From NCBI RefSeq assembly GCF_020907405.1, contig NZ_JAJJOE010000009.1, positions 186,001 to 250,000 of the forward strand: a stretch of DNA of 64,000 nucleotides. The letters run 5' to 3'. A program made the position numbers and the translations under genes. Positions 46,303 through 55,240 of this stretch are shown in pieces. Position 1 is the stretch's first letter, and each line of letters begins with the position of its first letter. Below the pieces are notes generated by a model. That model made no database searches, was not told the origin of the DNA, and worked only from the letters and a program-made list of their open reading frames with translations. Source of the stretch: Arthrobacter sp. zg-Y769. Its GTDB lineage: Bacteria > Actinomycetota > Actinomycetes > Actinomycetales > Micrococcaceae.

Positions 46303-46440
46303 CCCTCCATAATCTCTTATTCGGATGCGATGTCCTACTCCGGGTAACGGCCGCCGGTGAAATCCCCCCACGGGGTGGTGACGGGAAGCACGCAGACTAT
46401 GATCGGACAAAGGCTGCCCGCTTGCGTAGGGTGTCCACAG

Positions 46441-46483
46441 ACGAATTACCAGACGAACAACAAACGAATAACAGACGAATCCA
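46441..46483 (+). repeat. Phased ACGAA repeats in the glpX leader
   Basis: ACGAA recurs at 46441, 46453, 46464 and 46475, spaced 12, 11 and 11 bp, inside an AT-rich stretch (46436-46511) that stands out from the GC-rich surroundings. A TAGGGT box at 46426-46431 could be the -10 that makes this the mRNA leader. Confidence 0.45.
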
Positions 46484-46523
46484 GCAGAATTTCTACATCA
46501 TAATTTCGAAGATGAGGTTTGAC

Positions 46524-47552
46524 GTGTCCAAAGGTGCCCAGTACTCCACACTTTCCCCCGCATTGGCAGTCGGGGACTCCGAGCCGGACCGCAACCTGGC
46601 CCTGGAGCTCGTCCGCGTTACCGAAGCAGCAGCCATTGCCGGCGGCCACTGGGTGGGGTTCGGTGACAAGAACGCGGCCGACGGCGCCGCGGTGGATGCG
46701 ATGCGTTCACTGATTTCCACCGTCTCCTTCAACGGCGTTGTGGTCATCGGGGAAGGTGAAAAGGACGAAGCGCCGATGCTCTACAACGGCGAGCACGTGG
46801 GTGACGGCACCGGCGCCCTGTGCGACGTCGCGGTGGACCCGATCGACGGCACCCGCCTGACGGCGCTGGGAATCAACAACGCCCTGGCCGTGCTGGCCGT
46901 CGCGGAACGCGGCACCATGTTCGACCCCTCGGCCGTTTTCTACATGGAGAAGCTGGTGACGGGACCCGAAGCCGCCGACATGGTGGACCTTCGCCTTCCG
47001 GTCAAGCAGAACCTGCACCTGATTGCCAAGGCCAAGGGCAAGAAGATCAACCAGCTCAACGTCATGATCCTGGAGCGTGACCGGCACAAGCCCCTGGTCC
47101 AGGAAATCCGCGACGCCGGCGCGCGCACCCGGATGCTGATGGACGGCGACGTCGCCGGCGGCATCGCGGCAGCACGCGAGGGCACTGACGTTGATGCGCT
47201 GATGGGCATCGGCGGCACTCCCGAGGGCATCATCACCGCCTGCGCCATCAAGACGCTGGGCGGCGTCATCCAGGGCCGGCTGTGGCCGACCTCCGACGAC
47301 GAGAAGCAGAAGGCGATCGACGCCGGCCATGACCTGGACCGCGTGATGTCCACCAATGACCTGGTCACGAGCGACAACTGCTACTTCGCCGCGACCGGCA
47401 TCACCGACGGCGATCTGCTCCGGGGCGTGCGCTACAAGAAGGACCGCGTCCTCACCCAGTCGATCGTGATGCGCTCCAAGTCCGGCACCATCCGCGTGGT
47501 GGACGGCGAGCACCAGGCGCACAAGTGGGAGTCCTACGCCCGCTCGAACTAG
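46524..47552 (+). CDS. glpX: Class II fructose-1,6-bisphosphatase
   Basis: A 342-residue gluconeogenic enzyme. The lithium-sensitive phosphatase motif VDPIDGTRLTALG and the upstream metal ligands in VVIGEGEKDEAPMLYNGE are intact. GTG 46524 was preferred because TGAGG lies 7 nt upstream; ATG 46512 in the same frame adds four residues. The AT-rich leader ahead of it contains phased repeats. It is divergent from DUF4245. Confidence 0.94.
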   Translation: MSKGAQYSTLSPALAVGDSEPDRNLALELVRVTEAAAIAGGHWVGFGDKNAADGAAVDAMRSLISTVSFNGVVVIGEGEKDEAPMLYNGEHVGDGTGALCDVAVDPIDGTRLTALGINNALAVLAVAERGTMFDPSAVFYMEKLVTGPEAADMVDLRLPVKQNLHLIAKAKGKKINQLNVMILERDRHKPLVQEIRDAGARTRMLMDGDVAGGIAAAREGTDVDALMGIGGTPEGIITACAIKTLGGVIQGRLWPTSDDEKQKAIDAGHDLDRVMSTNDLVTSDNCYFAATGITDGDLLRGVRYKKDRVLTQSIVMRSKSGTIRVVDGEHQAHKWESYARSN

Positions 47553-47563
47553 TCCTCACCGTT

Positions 47564-47593
47564 GATGCTGCCTGCGGATCCGCAGGCAGCATC
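47564..47593 (+). terminator. Palindromic terminator after glpX
   Basis: A perfect 30-bp palindrome centred on GGATCC, 12 bp after the glpX stop. No T-run follows. Confidence 0.65.
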
Positions 47594-47674
47594 GGCGTTT
47601 AAGGCCTCCCGGCCGTTTCCGCCGCCGGCACCGGCTTTTCCAGTGAGGCAGCGGAGCCAAGTAGGCTGGAAGAC

Positions 47675-48703
47675 ATGACACTGCGCGTTACCCCCTGCTC
47701 CGATGCCGCCTCCTGGAACGAAACCGTTAACCGCTTCCGCGGACATCCGCAGCAGCTGTGGGGGTGGGGGAAGACCAAGGCCGACCACGGATGGAGCGTA
47801 GACCGCGTCCTGGTGAGCGACGACGCCGGCACGGTCCTCGGATGCGCGCAGGTCCTGCTTCGCGCACTGCCCTTCCCCTTCCGGGCCCTGGCCTACATTC
47901 CCCGCGGTCCGCAGGGTGAACCCGGGCGCGAACTGGATGTCCTGGACGCCGTCGGCAGCTATGTAAAGAGCACGCATTCCGCGGTGGCACTGTCCATCGA
48001 ACCCGACTGGGACGCGGACGGGAAGCTCGCCGCAGGACTGCCGGGGCTCGGGTTCCGCAGCAGCGAAAACACCATCCTCATCGGCAGGACACTGATCCTG
48101 GACCTGCGGCGCAGCCTCGAGGACCTGTCCGGGGACATGAGCAAAAAGCACCGGCAGTACATCCGCAAGTCCGGGCGCGAGGACCTGGCATACCGGCGCG
48201 TGACGCGTGCGGAAATCGCCAAGTGCCTGGCCGTGTACAAGCTGACCGCCCAGCGGGCGAACTTCGGCATCCACGAGGATTCCTACTACCTGGATATCTT
48301 CGACAACCTCGGCGAGGATTCCCCCGTCTACGCCGCCTTCAAGGGCGAGGACGTCGTCGCGTTCCTGTGGCTTTCCACCAGTGACTACACCTCGTTCGAG
48401 CTCTACGGCGGAATGACGGAGGAAGGTGAACGGCTGCGGGCGAACTACGCCCTGAAGTGGCACGCCATCTCCGACATGAAGGAGCGCGGGATCACCCGGT
48501 ACGACTTCAACGGCCTGCTCAATGACGGTGTCTCGAAGTTCAAGATGGGCTGGGCGAAGCACGAGGACCAGCTGGCCGGCACCTGGGACAAGCCCCTCTC
48601 GCCGCTGTACCCGGTCTTCTCCACTGCGCTGCCGCTGGCCAAGACCGGGATGCGGAAGGCGCGCGGAGTGCTTGCTGCCGTGAAGGGCCGGCTGGGCCGC
48701 TAG
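47675..48703 (+). CDS. FemABX/MurM-like aminoacyltransferase
   Basis: A 342-residue protein with two GNAT-like halves. FRGHPQQLWGWGKTKADHGW near the start and LSGDMSKKHRQYIRKSGREDL in the middle are typical of lipid II:glycine/alanine transferases that use aminoacyl-tRNA to add bridge residues to peptidoglycan precursors. The late RYDFNGLLNDGVSKFKMGW is also characteristic. TAGGCT ends 7 nt before ATG 47675, so the gene may be leaderless. Which amino acid is added cannot be told. Confidence 0.88.
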   Translation: MTLRVTPCSDAASWNETVNRFRGHPQQLWGWGKTKADHGWSVDRVLVSDDAGTVLGCAQVLLRALPFPFRALAYIPRGPQGEPGRELDVLDAVGSYVKSTHSAVALSIEPDWDADGKLAAGLPGLGFRSSENTILIGRTLILDLRRSLEDLSGDMSKKHRQYIRKSGREDLAYRRVTRAEIAKCLAVYKLTAQRANFGIHEDSYYLDIFDNLGEDSPVYAAFKGEDVVAFLWLSTSDYTSFELYGGMTEEGERLRANYALKWHAISDMKERGITRYDFNGLLNDGVSKFKMGWAKHEDQLAGTWDKPLSPLYPVFSTALPLAKTGMRKARGVLAAVKGRLGR

Positions 48704-48707
48704 GCGC

Positions 48708-50036
48708 TTAGGCCCCGATATCCAGCCGGGGAGCATCTGCTTCCCCGGCCGGAACCGTCCCGACGGTTACGGCAAAGGCCAGCGCGCCGTCGTCGTGCTG
48801 GGCGGAGTCCGCAGCGAGCCGGGCCGTCACCGGTGCCTCGAACGCCGGAAGGAAGGCACTGTCGCCGGCTTCGAGCGCGAGGCTGCCCGCCGGGGAGGTC
48901 AGGACGATGGTTCCACGTACCGCGATGACCACCGCCGGTCCGTGCTGCAGTACCGGCAGTTCGGCGGGGAGGGCCGCTCCCGCGGAGCCTGCAGGTCCCT
49001 GCGCCAGTTCCAGGCGCTGGAGCGCGAACTCCTCGAACGGCGGGCGGAATACCTGCTGACCCGCCCCCGTGTCCTCGGCCGCCAGGTACGGGATGCCCAG
49101 GGGGCGGAAATCCACTGTCCGGAGCAGCTCCGGGACGTCGATGTGTTTGGGTGTGAGCCCGCCGCGCAGCACGTTGTCCGAGGATGCCATGACCTCCACG
49201 CCCAGCCCGCTGAGGTAGGCGTGGACGTTGCCGGCAGGCAGGTAGACGGCATCGCCGGGCTGCAGCGAAGCGCGGTTGAGCAGCAGGGAGATCAGGACGC
49301 CGGGATCGCCCGGGTAGTAGCCGTTCAGCTCGGCCAGGGTGGACATTTCCCGGGCATATCCGCCGTTTTCCGGGACCTTCGCCGCGGCAGCGGCGGCCAG
49401 TTCGACGGCGCCGCGCACGGATTCGCCGTCATTGATGAGGGTGCGGAAGACCGACTGCAGCCGTGCCGGTGCCGGCCGGCCGGAGGACAGCTCCGCCACG
49501 ATCCATTCCAGCAGCTCGGGCACCTCCCGGCCGGAAGCGGTGACTGCGGCATTGACGGCACGGAAAAGGTCCGCCGCCTCCTCCGGATTGCGGAACCCGC
49601 ACAGCGCCTCGAAGGGAGTCAGCGCGAAGATCATTTCGGGCTTGGAGTTCCCGTCCTTGTAATTGCGCTCCCGGGCACCGCGGTCCACGCCGGCTTCCTC
49701 TTCCGCGGCGTAGCCCGCGCGGGCCTGCTCGGGGGTGGGGTGGACCTGTAGCGACAGGGGTGCCCCGGCCGCCAGGATTTTCGCCAGGAACGGCAACTCG
49801 GACCCGAAACGCCCGGCGGCGTCGGCACCGAGCATCAGCTCGGGGTCGGCCGCAATGAGCTCATCGAGTGTTTCGCTGCCGTCCACGGGCGGAACCAGCG
49901 CCGAGGGTGCACCCGGATGTGCGCCGATCCATAGCTCCGCCTCGGGCTCTCCGGAGGGCTCACGGCCGAACAACTCAGCGATCGCCGTGGTGGATCCCCA
50001 TGCGTAGGGTCGAAGGGTGTTCCGGAGCAGGTACAC
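48708..50036 (-). CDS. manA: Mannose-6-phosphate isomerase, class I
   Basis: A 442-residue zinc cupin enzyme linking fructose-6-phosphate to mannose donors for envelope glycans. Motifs are ELWIGAHPGAPS, the metal site LSLQVHPTPEQARAGYAAEE and the catalytic-loop block GDAVYLPAGNVHAYLSGLGVEVMASSDNVLRGGLTPKHID. GTG 50036 has an AGAGG-type ribosome site. It converges with the FemX-like gene with 4 bp between them. The usual partner phosphomannomutase is not nearby. Confidence 0.94.
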   Translation of the reverse strand: MYLLRNTLRPYAWGSTTAIAELFGREPSGEPEAELWIGAHPGAPSALVPPVDGSETLDELIAADPELMLGADAAGRFGSELPFLAKILAAGAPLSLQVHPTPEQARAGYAAEEEAGVDRGARERNYKDGNSKPEMIFALTPFEALCGFRNPEEAADLFRAVNAAVTASGREVPELLEWIVAELSSGRPAPARLQSVFRTLINDGESVRGAVELAAAAAAKVPENGGYAREMSTLAELNGYYPGDPGVLISLLLNRASLQPGDAVYLPAGNVHAYLSGLGVEVMASSDNVLRGGLTPKHIDVPELLRTVDFRPLGIPYLAAEDTGAGQQVFRPPFEEFALQRLELAQGPAGSAGAALPAELPVLQHGPAVVIAVRGTIVLTSPAGSLALEAGDSAFLPAFEAPVTARLAADSAQHDDGALAFAVTVGTVPAGEADAPRLDIGA

Positions 50037-50090
50037 GGGCCTCTTTCGGGTGCTGGGCGAATCGGGTTGGAAGGGCAGGGGAGTGGCGGA

Positions 50091-51716
50091 CTATCCCGCG
50101 CTGCACTCGCCGTTGTTGTTCAGGAGCGAGCCCAGGGTGGCGTCGTCGCCGATTTCCGCGAGGTACTGAAGATACTCGACCGTTATTTCGGTTTCCTCCT
50201 CCTGCGGCACCTCGGTGATCTCGGTTCCGTCAGCTGCTTCGCCGTCGCCGGCCTCCGGCGCCGGCGCGGCGGGGGCAGCTTCTTCCGCGGGGGCGGCCTC
50301 TTCCGCCGGAGCGGGTGCCGGGGCAGGTTCAGCGGGTGCGGCTTCGGTGCCGGCCAGGAAGTCCTGGACCCGGGCGTGGATCAGGTTGAAGTCCGGATAG
50401 GTCACGAAGTTGTCGGCCGCCGTGCCGAAGTCCGGCGGGCCGATGGTCATCCGCTCCATGGGCTGGCCTTTTGCCTTCAAAGCCAGGTCTACGAAACTGC
50501 CCAGCTGGTCCTGCGGAAGGTCCGTTTTCACGATCTCCCCACCGGCAGTGGCAATGGCCTGGAAGCGGGTCAGGAGCGTAGCCGGGTCCATTTGGGCCAC
50601 CATGGCCTGCTGGACACACTGCTGCCGGGCGATGCGGTGGTAGTCGGTCACGAACTCGCGTGAGCGGGCGTACCAGAGGGCATGGTAGCCGTCGAGGGTC
50701 TGGGTGCCCGGCGGAATCCAGCCGTCCGGCGGATAGTGCCGGTTGGTGCCGGGAATTTCCCCGGCGGTGATGGGCACCCAGCCGCCGGAGTTGATTTTCA
50801 CGCCGCCCATGGCATCAACCAACTGTTCGAAGCCGCCCATGTCCACGATCACGTAGGCCTGCACCTCAAGCCCCAGGGTGCCGCTGACGGCGTCCATCAT
50901 GGCTTCGGCCCCGGGATCAGCGGACCCGGGGTAGAGATCCGCGTAGTTCTCCGTCACCGTCTGGTAAAGGCTGTTGATGATGCATTCGTCGCCGCAGTTG
51001 TAGCCGTCGGGGTACACCTCGTAGAGCGGGGAGTCGGTGGGGAACTGGGCATTCTGGAAGTTGCGGGGAATGCTGAAAGTCACGGGCTTGCCCGTTTTCG
51101 CATCCACGCTGATCATCGAGATGCTGTCTGGGCGAAGGCCGGTGCGGTCCTCGCCGGCGTCTCCGCCCATCAGCAGGAAGTTGTACCGGCCGTCCACCGG
51201 ATCGAGGGACGGGCCCGAGGAAAAGATGGAGCCGAAAGTCTGGCGGCTGACGTTGAGCAGGTACGCGGCGTAGGCGAGGCTGCCGCTGGTTCCGATCATC
51301 AGCAGCGCGAGGCAGCCGGCAACGAGGGGCCGCACGTTGTTCTGCAGCAGGGGAGGCCGGATGATGCGCAGGGTGTTCAGGAACAACAGCCCCCATGCCA
51401 CGGCCAGGACAGCCAGGACAATCATGATTCCGAACGAGGCCCAGCCGTTGGTCAGGAAGTTAATCAGCAGGGCACGGTTGGTGACGGCCAGGATGAGGGC
51501 CGCAATAGCCGCGGCCCAGACCGTGAAGGTGACTTTTAGGGCGCGCCGGCCCATGCGCCTGTCCCCGGCTACCACCTGCGCTGATCCGGGAAGCACCAGG
51601 GTCAGCAGCAGGAGGACGAAGGCCCGCTTGGTACGGACCCCGGGGGAAGCGGCCTGGGGATACCGGACGGGATCGGTGTAGGAACTGCCCGTGGACTCGG
51701 AGCGTTGCTCGTTCAT
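50091..51716 (-). CDS. LytR-CpsA-Psr family cell-wall glycopolymer ligase
   Basis: A 541-residue protein. Four N-terminal membrane segments (residues 30-165) precede the LCP domain, which starts DPVDGRYNFLLMGGDAGEDRTGLRPDSISMISVD and includes IPRNF and the Arg-rich DGYHALWYARSREFVTDYHRIARQQ. These residues bind the polyprenyl pyrophosphate. The last 80 residues are an Ala/Pro/Glu tail. It would attach glycopolymers to peptidoglycan. Four membrane segments are more than the usual one. Confidence 0.9.
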   Translation of the reverse strand: MNEQRSESTGSSYTDPVRYPQAASPGVRTKRAFVLLLLTLVLPGSAQVVAGDRRMGRRALKVTFTVWAAAIAALILAVTNRALLINFLTNGWASFGIMIVLAVLAVAWGLLFLNTLRIIRPPLLQNNVRPLVAGCLALLMIGTSGSLAYAAYLLNVSRQTFGSIFSSGPSLDPVDGRYNFLLMGGDAGEDRTGLRPDSISMISVDAKTGKPVTFSIPRNFQNAQFPTDSPLYEVYPDGYNCGDECIINSLYQTVTENYADLYPGSADPGAEAMMDAVSGTLGLEVQAYVIVDMGGFEQLVDAMGGVKINSGGWVPITAGEIPGTNRHYPPDGWIPPGTQTLDGYHALWYARSREFVTDYHRIARQQCVQQAMVAQMDPATLLTRFQAIATAGGEIVKTDLPQDQLGSFVDLALKAKGQPMERMTIGPPDFGTAADNFVTYPDFNLIHARVQDFLAGTEAAPAEPAPAPAPAEEAAPAEEAAPAAPAPEAGDGEAADGTEITEVPQEEETEITVEYLQYLAEIGDDATLGSLLNNNGECSAG

Positions 51717-51718
51717 TG

Positions 51719-52252
51719 CTACAGGTCCGTTCCGGCCAGGGATGTTCGCAGCGCCGCGCCTTTGGCCATGGCGGACTGGCGCAGCCCCCCGGCAAACTCG
51801 ATGAGCTGCTGCTGCAGGCGGGCAGCGAGCGGGTCGGTACCTGCAGCGAGCATCCGCACTGCCAGCAGCCCGGCGTTCCGGGCACCGCCGATGGAGACTG
51901 TGGCCACGGGCACCCCGGCGGGCATCTGGACAATGGAGAGGAGGGAATCAATGCCGTCCAGGTACTTCAGCGGCACGGGCACGCCGATCACCGGAAGCGG
52001 CGTGACGGCGGCCAGCATCCCGGGGAGGTGGGCAGCCCCGCCGGCTCCGGCAATAATGACCCGCAGGCCGCGCCTGTGGGCGTCCTGCCCGTATTCCAGC
52101 ATGTCCGTCGGCATCCGGTGGGCCGAGACGACGTCGGCCTCGTAGGGGATGTCGAATTCGGCAAGCGCCGCAGCGGCTGCGTCCATGACCGGCCAATCGG
52201 AGTCCGAGCCCATAACGAGGCCCACCAGCGGCGTGGTAGCACGGTGGGGCAT
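51719..52252 (-). CDS. purE: N5-carboxyaminoimidazole ribonucleotide mutase
   Basis: A 177-residue class I PurE. The signature [16 protein letters not shown] and [13 protein letters not shown], with the catalytic His, are intact, followed by [17 protein letters not shown]. It rearranges N5-CAIR to CAIR in purine synthesis. It begins 3 bp after purK and ends 2 bp before the LCP gene, so purK-purE-LCP are likely one transcript. Confidence 0.96.
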   Translation of the reverse strand: MPHRATTPLVGLVMGSDSDWPVMDAAAAALAEFDIPYEADVVSAHRMPTDMLEYGQDAHRRGLRVIIAGAGGAAHLPGMLAAVTPLPVIGVPVPLKYLDGIDSLLSIVQMPAGVPVATVSIGGARNAGLLAVRMLAAGTDPLAARLQQQLIEFAGGLRQSAMAKGAALRTSLAGTDL

Positions 52253-52255
52253 GCT

Positions 52256-53422
52256 TCAGTTCTCCTTCAGGGGGTCGCGGCCGTCACGGATGATGGCCGC
52301 CGCCCTGCCGGCACTGCGGCGGAGGGCGGGGACGTCGTCGGCGGAACCGACGGCATTAACGTGGCCGATCTTACGTCCCGGACGCACGGATTTGCCGTAG
52401 GTATGGACCTTGACGGCGGGTTCGGCTCCCAGTGCCAGCGGATAGGCGGCAAACAGGTCACTGTTTTCGCCGCCGAGGAAGTTTTTCATCACGGCGGCCC
52501 CGCCGCGCAGGGCCGTGGCGCCGAGCGGGAGGTCCAGGACTGCCCGCAGGTGCTGCTCGAACTGCCCGGTGACGGAACCGTCCATGGTCCAGTGCCCCGA
52601 GTTGTGCGGGCGCATCGCCAGTTCGTTGATCAGGAAGCCCTGGCCGCGGCCGGGGGTTTCGAAGAGTTCCACCGCCATTACGCCGGTGACATCCAGTTGC
52701 CCGGCCAGGCGAAGGGCCGCCGCTGCCGCTGCGTCCGCGACGGCGGGGTCCAGCTCCGGGGCCGGCGCGATGACCTCGTCGCAGACGCCGTTCACCTGGA
52801 TGGATTCGACCACCGGCCAGGCCCTGCTTTCGCCGCCGGGAGTGCGGGCCACGAGGGCGGACAACTCGCGGCTGAAGGGTACTCTTTCCTCGGCCAGCAG
52901 CGGGCCGGAGCCAAACCAGTCGGCGCAGTCCAGGGCAGCCGCGGCGTCGGACACAATGCGCACGCCCTTGCCGTCGTAACCGCCCCGCGGTGTCTTCAGG
53001 ACCACCGGCCATCCTGCCGAGTTGCCGAAGGACACCAGCTCGCCGGGATCGGAAACCGCCGCCCACCGGGGGTTGGGCAGTCCCAGCCGCTCCACGGCGG
53101 CACGCATGACCAGTTTGTCCTGGGCATGGATCAGTGCGGCGGGGCCGGGCTGGATATTAATGCCCTTCTCCAGGAGGGCCAGCAGGTGCTCACCCGGCAC
53201 ATGCTCGTGGTCAAACGTGACAACATCCACTTCGGCTGCGAAATCGGCCAGGTCCCGGAAATTCCGGTAATCACCGACTGTGGCATTGGCCACGGCCGCG
53301 ACAGCCGACACATCGGGGCCCTCGGCGAGCACACGCAGCTCAAATCCGAGGGCTGTGGCCGCCGGGGCCATCATCCGGGCGAGCTGGCCGCCGCCTATCA
53401 CGCCGATAATTGGGAAATCCAC
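52256..53422 (-). CDS. purK: N5-carboxyaminoimidazole ribonucleotide synthase
   Basis: A 388-residue ATP-grasp enzyme making N5-CAIR from AIR, ATP and bicarbonate. The N-terminal IIGVIGGGQLARMMAPAA, the ATP-binding GYDGKGVRIV and the catalytic NELAMRPHNSGHWT are present. GTG 53422 is preceded by TACGCT ending 6 nt upstream and by no ribosome site, so it is probably leaderless. It heads the purK-purE-LCP unit. Confidence 0.96.
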   Translation of the reverse strand: MDFPIIGVIGGGQLARMMAPAATALGFELRVLAEGPDVSAVAAVANATVGDYRNFRDLADFAAEVDVVTFDHEHVPGEHLLALLEKGINIQPGPAALIHAQDKLVMRAAVERLGLPNPRWAAVSDPGELVSFGNSAGWPVVLKTPRGGYDGKGVRIVSDAAAALDCADWFGSGPLLAEERVPFSRELSALVARTPGGESRAWPVVESIQVNGVCDEVIAPAPELDPAVADAAAAAALRLAGQLDVTGVMAVELFETPGRGQGFLINELAMRPHNSGHWTMDGSVTGQFEQHLRAVLDLPLGATALRGGAAVMKNFLGGENSDLFAAYPLALGAEPAVKVHTYGKSVRPGRKIGHVNAVGSADDVPALRRSAGRAAAIIRDGRDPLKEN

Positions 53423-53617
53423 TGCTTAAGCGTACCGAAGAGGGCTGCGAAACCCTCCCGGCAGGGCCGTTGACCTCCTGCACCCCGGGCAAACTCCCAT
53501 AAAGGGGCGGTAATATCGGCTGTTGACCGCCGTGCGTCCGCGCGTCGGGAACTGGCAGCCGTCAATTCTTCCCACGAGTCCTGTGGGAGTGCTGCCGTGG
53601 ATCGGCCTCGGAGGGTC

Positions 53618-54169
53618 ATGAATACATCGCTGTCAGATCGGCTTCGGGGCCTGGTTTCCCTTTTTTGGCGTGAGGTTGCCAAGTTCGGCACGGTAGGTGC
53701 CGTGGCCTTCGTGGTGGACAACGGCCTTACCCTCTACCTGATGCACGGACCGATGTCCGGCAGCGAGGTCAAGGCACGGTTCGTCGGTGCCGTCGTCGCC
53801 ACCATGGTCTCCTGGGTTGCGAACCGCTACTGGACCTTCCGCCGCCGCCGCAGCGTGGACAACGTGGGCCGTGAACTGGGACTGTTCATTCTGATCAACG
53901 GCGTAGGCATCGTGATTTCCACGGGCTTCACCTGGGTGGCCCGCTACCCCATGGGCATCGAGGACAAGAACATGCTGTTCCTGGCCGGTGTGCTGGGCAT
54001 TGCCGTCGCCACGGTCCTTCGGTTCTTTGCGTACCGGTTCTGGGTCTTCAACGCTGAACTGGACCAGGAGCCCGGCTTCGAGCAGGACTATGAACTGATC
54101 GACGAGTCCATAGTCCAGCCCGGCAAGGTCAAGCCGTACGGCGCTGTTAAGCCTCCAAGCGCTTCGTAA
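53618..54169 (+). CDS. GtrA-family flippase-like protein
   Basis: A 183-residue protein with four membrane segments. REVAKFGTVGAVAFVVDNGLTLYLM and SWVANRYWTFRRRRS are the GtrA hallmarks, and the second half has RFFAYRFWVFN. GtrA proteins move polyprenyl-phosphate-linked sugars across the membrane. ATG 53618 has GGAGGG upstream; an ATG 21 bp earlier is possible. It overlaps the convergent TIGR03089 gene by 23 bp at the 3' ends. Confidence 0.88.
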   Translation: MNTSLSDRLRGLVSLFWREVAKFGTVGAVAFVVDNGLTLYLMHGPMSGSEVKARFVGAVVATMVSWVANRYWTFRRRRSVDNVGRELGLFILINGVGIVISTGFTWVARYPMGIEDKNMLFLAGVLGIAVATVLRFFAYRFWVFNAELDQEPGFEQDYELIDESIVQPGKVKPYGAVKPPSAS

Positions 54170-54893
54170 CCCGCTCCGTCGCCAGCACGCGCTCGTCCGG
54201 CTCCGCGCCTGCCGCCGTCAGGACGACGGCGCCGCCCGAGGCCCATGCGGCCACCGCCCCCGCCAGGACAAGCGGCAGGTCGGTGCTTGCCGCCAGCAGT
54301 ATTTCGGCGGCGTCCCCGCCGGCGTCCCCGGCGGGTGCGAGCAGGGTCCCGAGCGATTCGTAGGACACCGTTCCGGCAAGTTCCCGGGCGGCAGTCGGTT
54401 CCCCGACCACGAGGGCCGGCTGTCCGGCGTCGGGCTGGGTACCTTCCATGTACGTGTCCGCGTAGGAGCGCACCTCGGCCGCGTAGTCCACGACGCCGGC
54501 CGGCAGCTCCGACGGGAACGCAAGCTCCAATGCGCCCAGCGCAACGGCGACGACGGTCCCCGCGGCACCGCTGTCCGCAGCCGAAGTAACGGTGACGTCC
54601 GGGCGTATGCCGTCGGCAGGGGAGCCCAGCACCACGGTGCAGCCGGTCTGCCAGGCAGCCAGGACCCACACCAGGGTCTTCCAATGGACGGGAAGGTCGA
54701 GCCGGAGGCGCATTCCCGGCTCGGCGTCGAGTTCATCGACGAGGAAGTTCGAGGTCTTGGCGACCCAGTTATCCAGCACCTTTCCGGAAAGCTCGATCCG
54801 TTCGCCGGCGCCGCCGTACCAGATCAGGGCCGGGGACGTGGCCTGACGGGTGCGCAGCCCGGACAATAGGGTGCTGGCTGCAGACATGGTCAT
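54147..54893 (-). CDS. TIGR03089-family protein
   Basis: A 248-residue actinobacteria-specific protein. It resembles a truncated acyl-adenylating enzyme: TSPALIWYGGAGERIELSGKVLDNWVAKTSNFL looks like the N-terminal part of AMP-ligases, but the P-loop and C-terminal domain are missing. Function unknown. Its place beside GtrA, LCP and whiB is conserved in actinobacteria including M. tuberculosis. GAGGACC precedes ATG 54893. Confidence 0.82.
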   Translation of the reverse strand: MTMSAASTLLSGLRTRQATSPALIWYGGAGERIELSGKVLDNWVAKTSNFLVDELDAEPGMRLRLDLPVHWKTLVWVLAAWQTGCTVVLGSPADGIRPDVTVTSAADSGAAGTVVAVALGALELAFPSELPAGVVDYAAEVRSYADTYMEGTQPDAGQPALVVGEPTAARELAGTVSYESLGTLLAPAGDAGGDAAEILLAASTDLPLVLAGAVAAWASGGAVVLTAAGAEPDERVLATERVTKRLEA

Positions 54894-55240
54894 GGAAATG
54901 GTCCTCTTTCGTTGGTTCCTGCGTCAGGCCGTATGGCGTGCAGCGGCCTCATTCGATGGGTAACGGGCTGTCCCACGGGGCACAGCACGGAATATCCGAT
55001 GACCGGTTTGCTCCGTGTGAAGTACGACGCGCCGGGCTTAAGTGCCCAATCCCGGGCGTGGCGTTCCCCGCATCCGTCGATTGAACTCTATAGGATGCCT
55101 GAACAGCTTGACGGAGCCGTATTACACACGTGTAATTAGGTATCGGATTTGTTCCAGCCACTTGGGAGGACCCGCGGAGCGCAGGCCCCGCCGGCACCAC
55201 CACACAGCCGCCGCTGGAGCAGCAACACCGGGAGGACTCC
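54894..55240. other. Intergenic region upstream of whiB
   Basis: A 347-bp region without a convincing gene. It contains a TAGGAT -10-like box at 55091-55096 and an AT-rich palindrome ATTACAC-AC-GTGTAAT at 55121-55136, followed by a GC-rich leader before whiB. Regulatory space for whiB is the likely role. Confidence 0.5.
55121..55136. promoter_or_regulatory. Palindrome upstream of whiB
   Basis: ATTACAC and GTGTAAT are exact inverted arms with a 2-bp spacer, 105 bp upstream of the whiB start. It is a candidate operator; the regulator is not known. Confidence 0.4.

Noticed and set aside
51716-53473. 585-codon open frame on the plus strand
   Set aside because: Shadow of purE and purK on the opposite strand.
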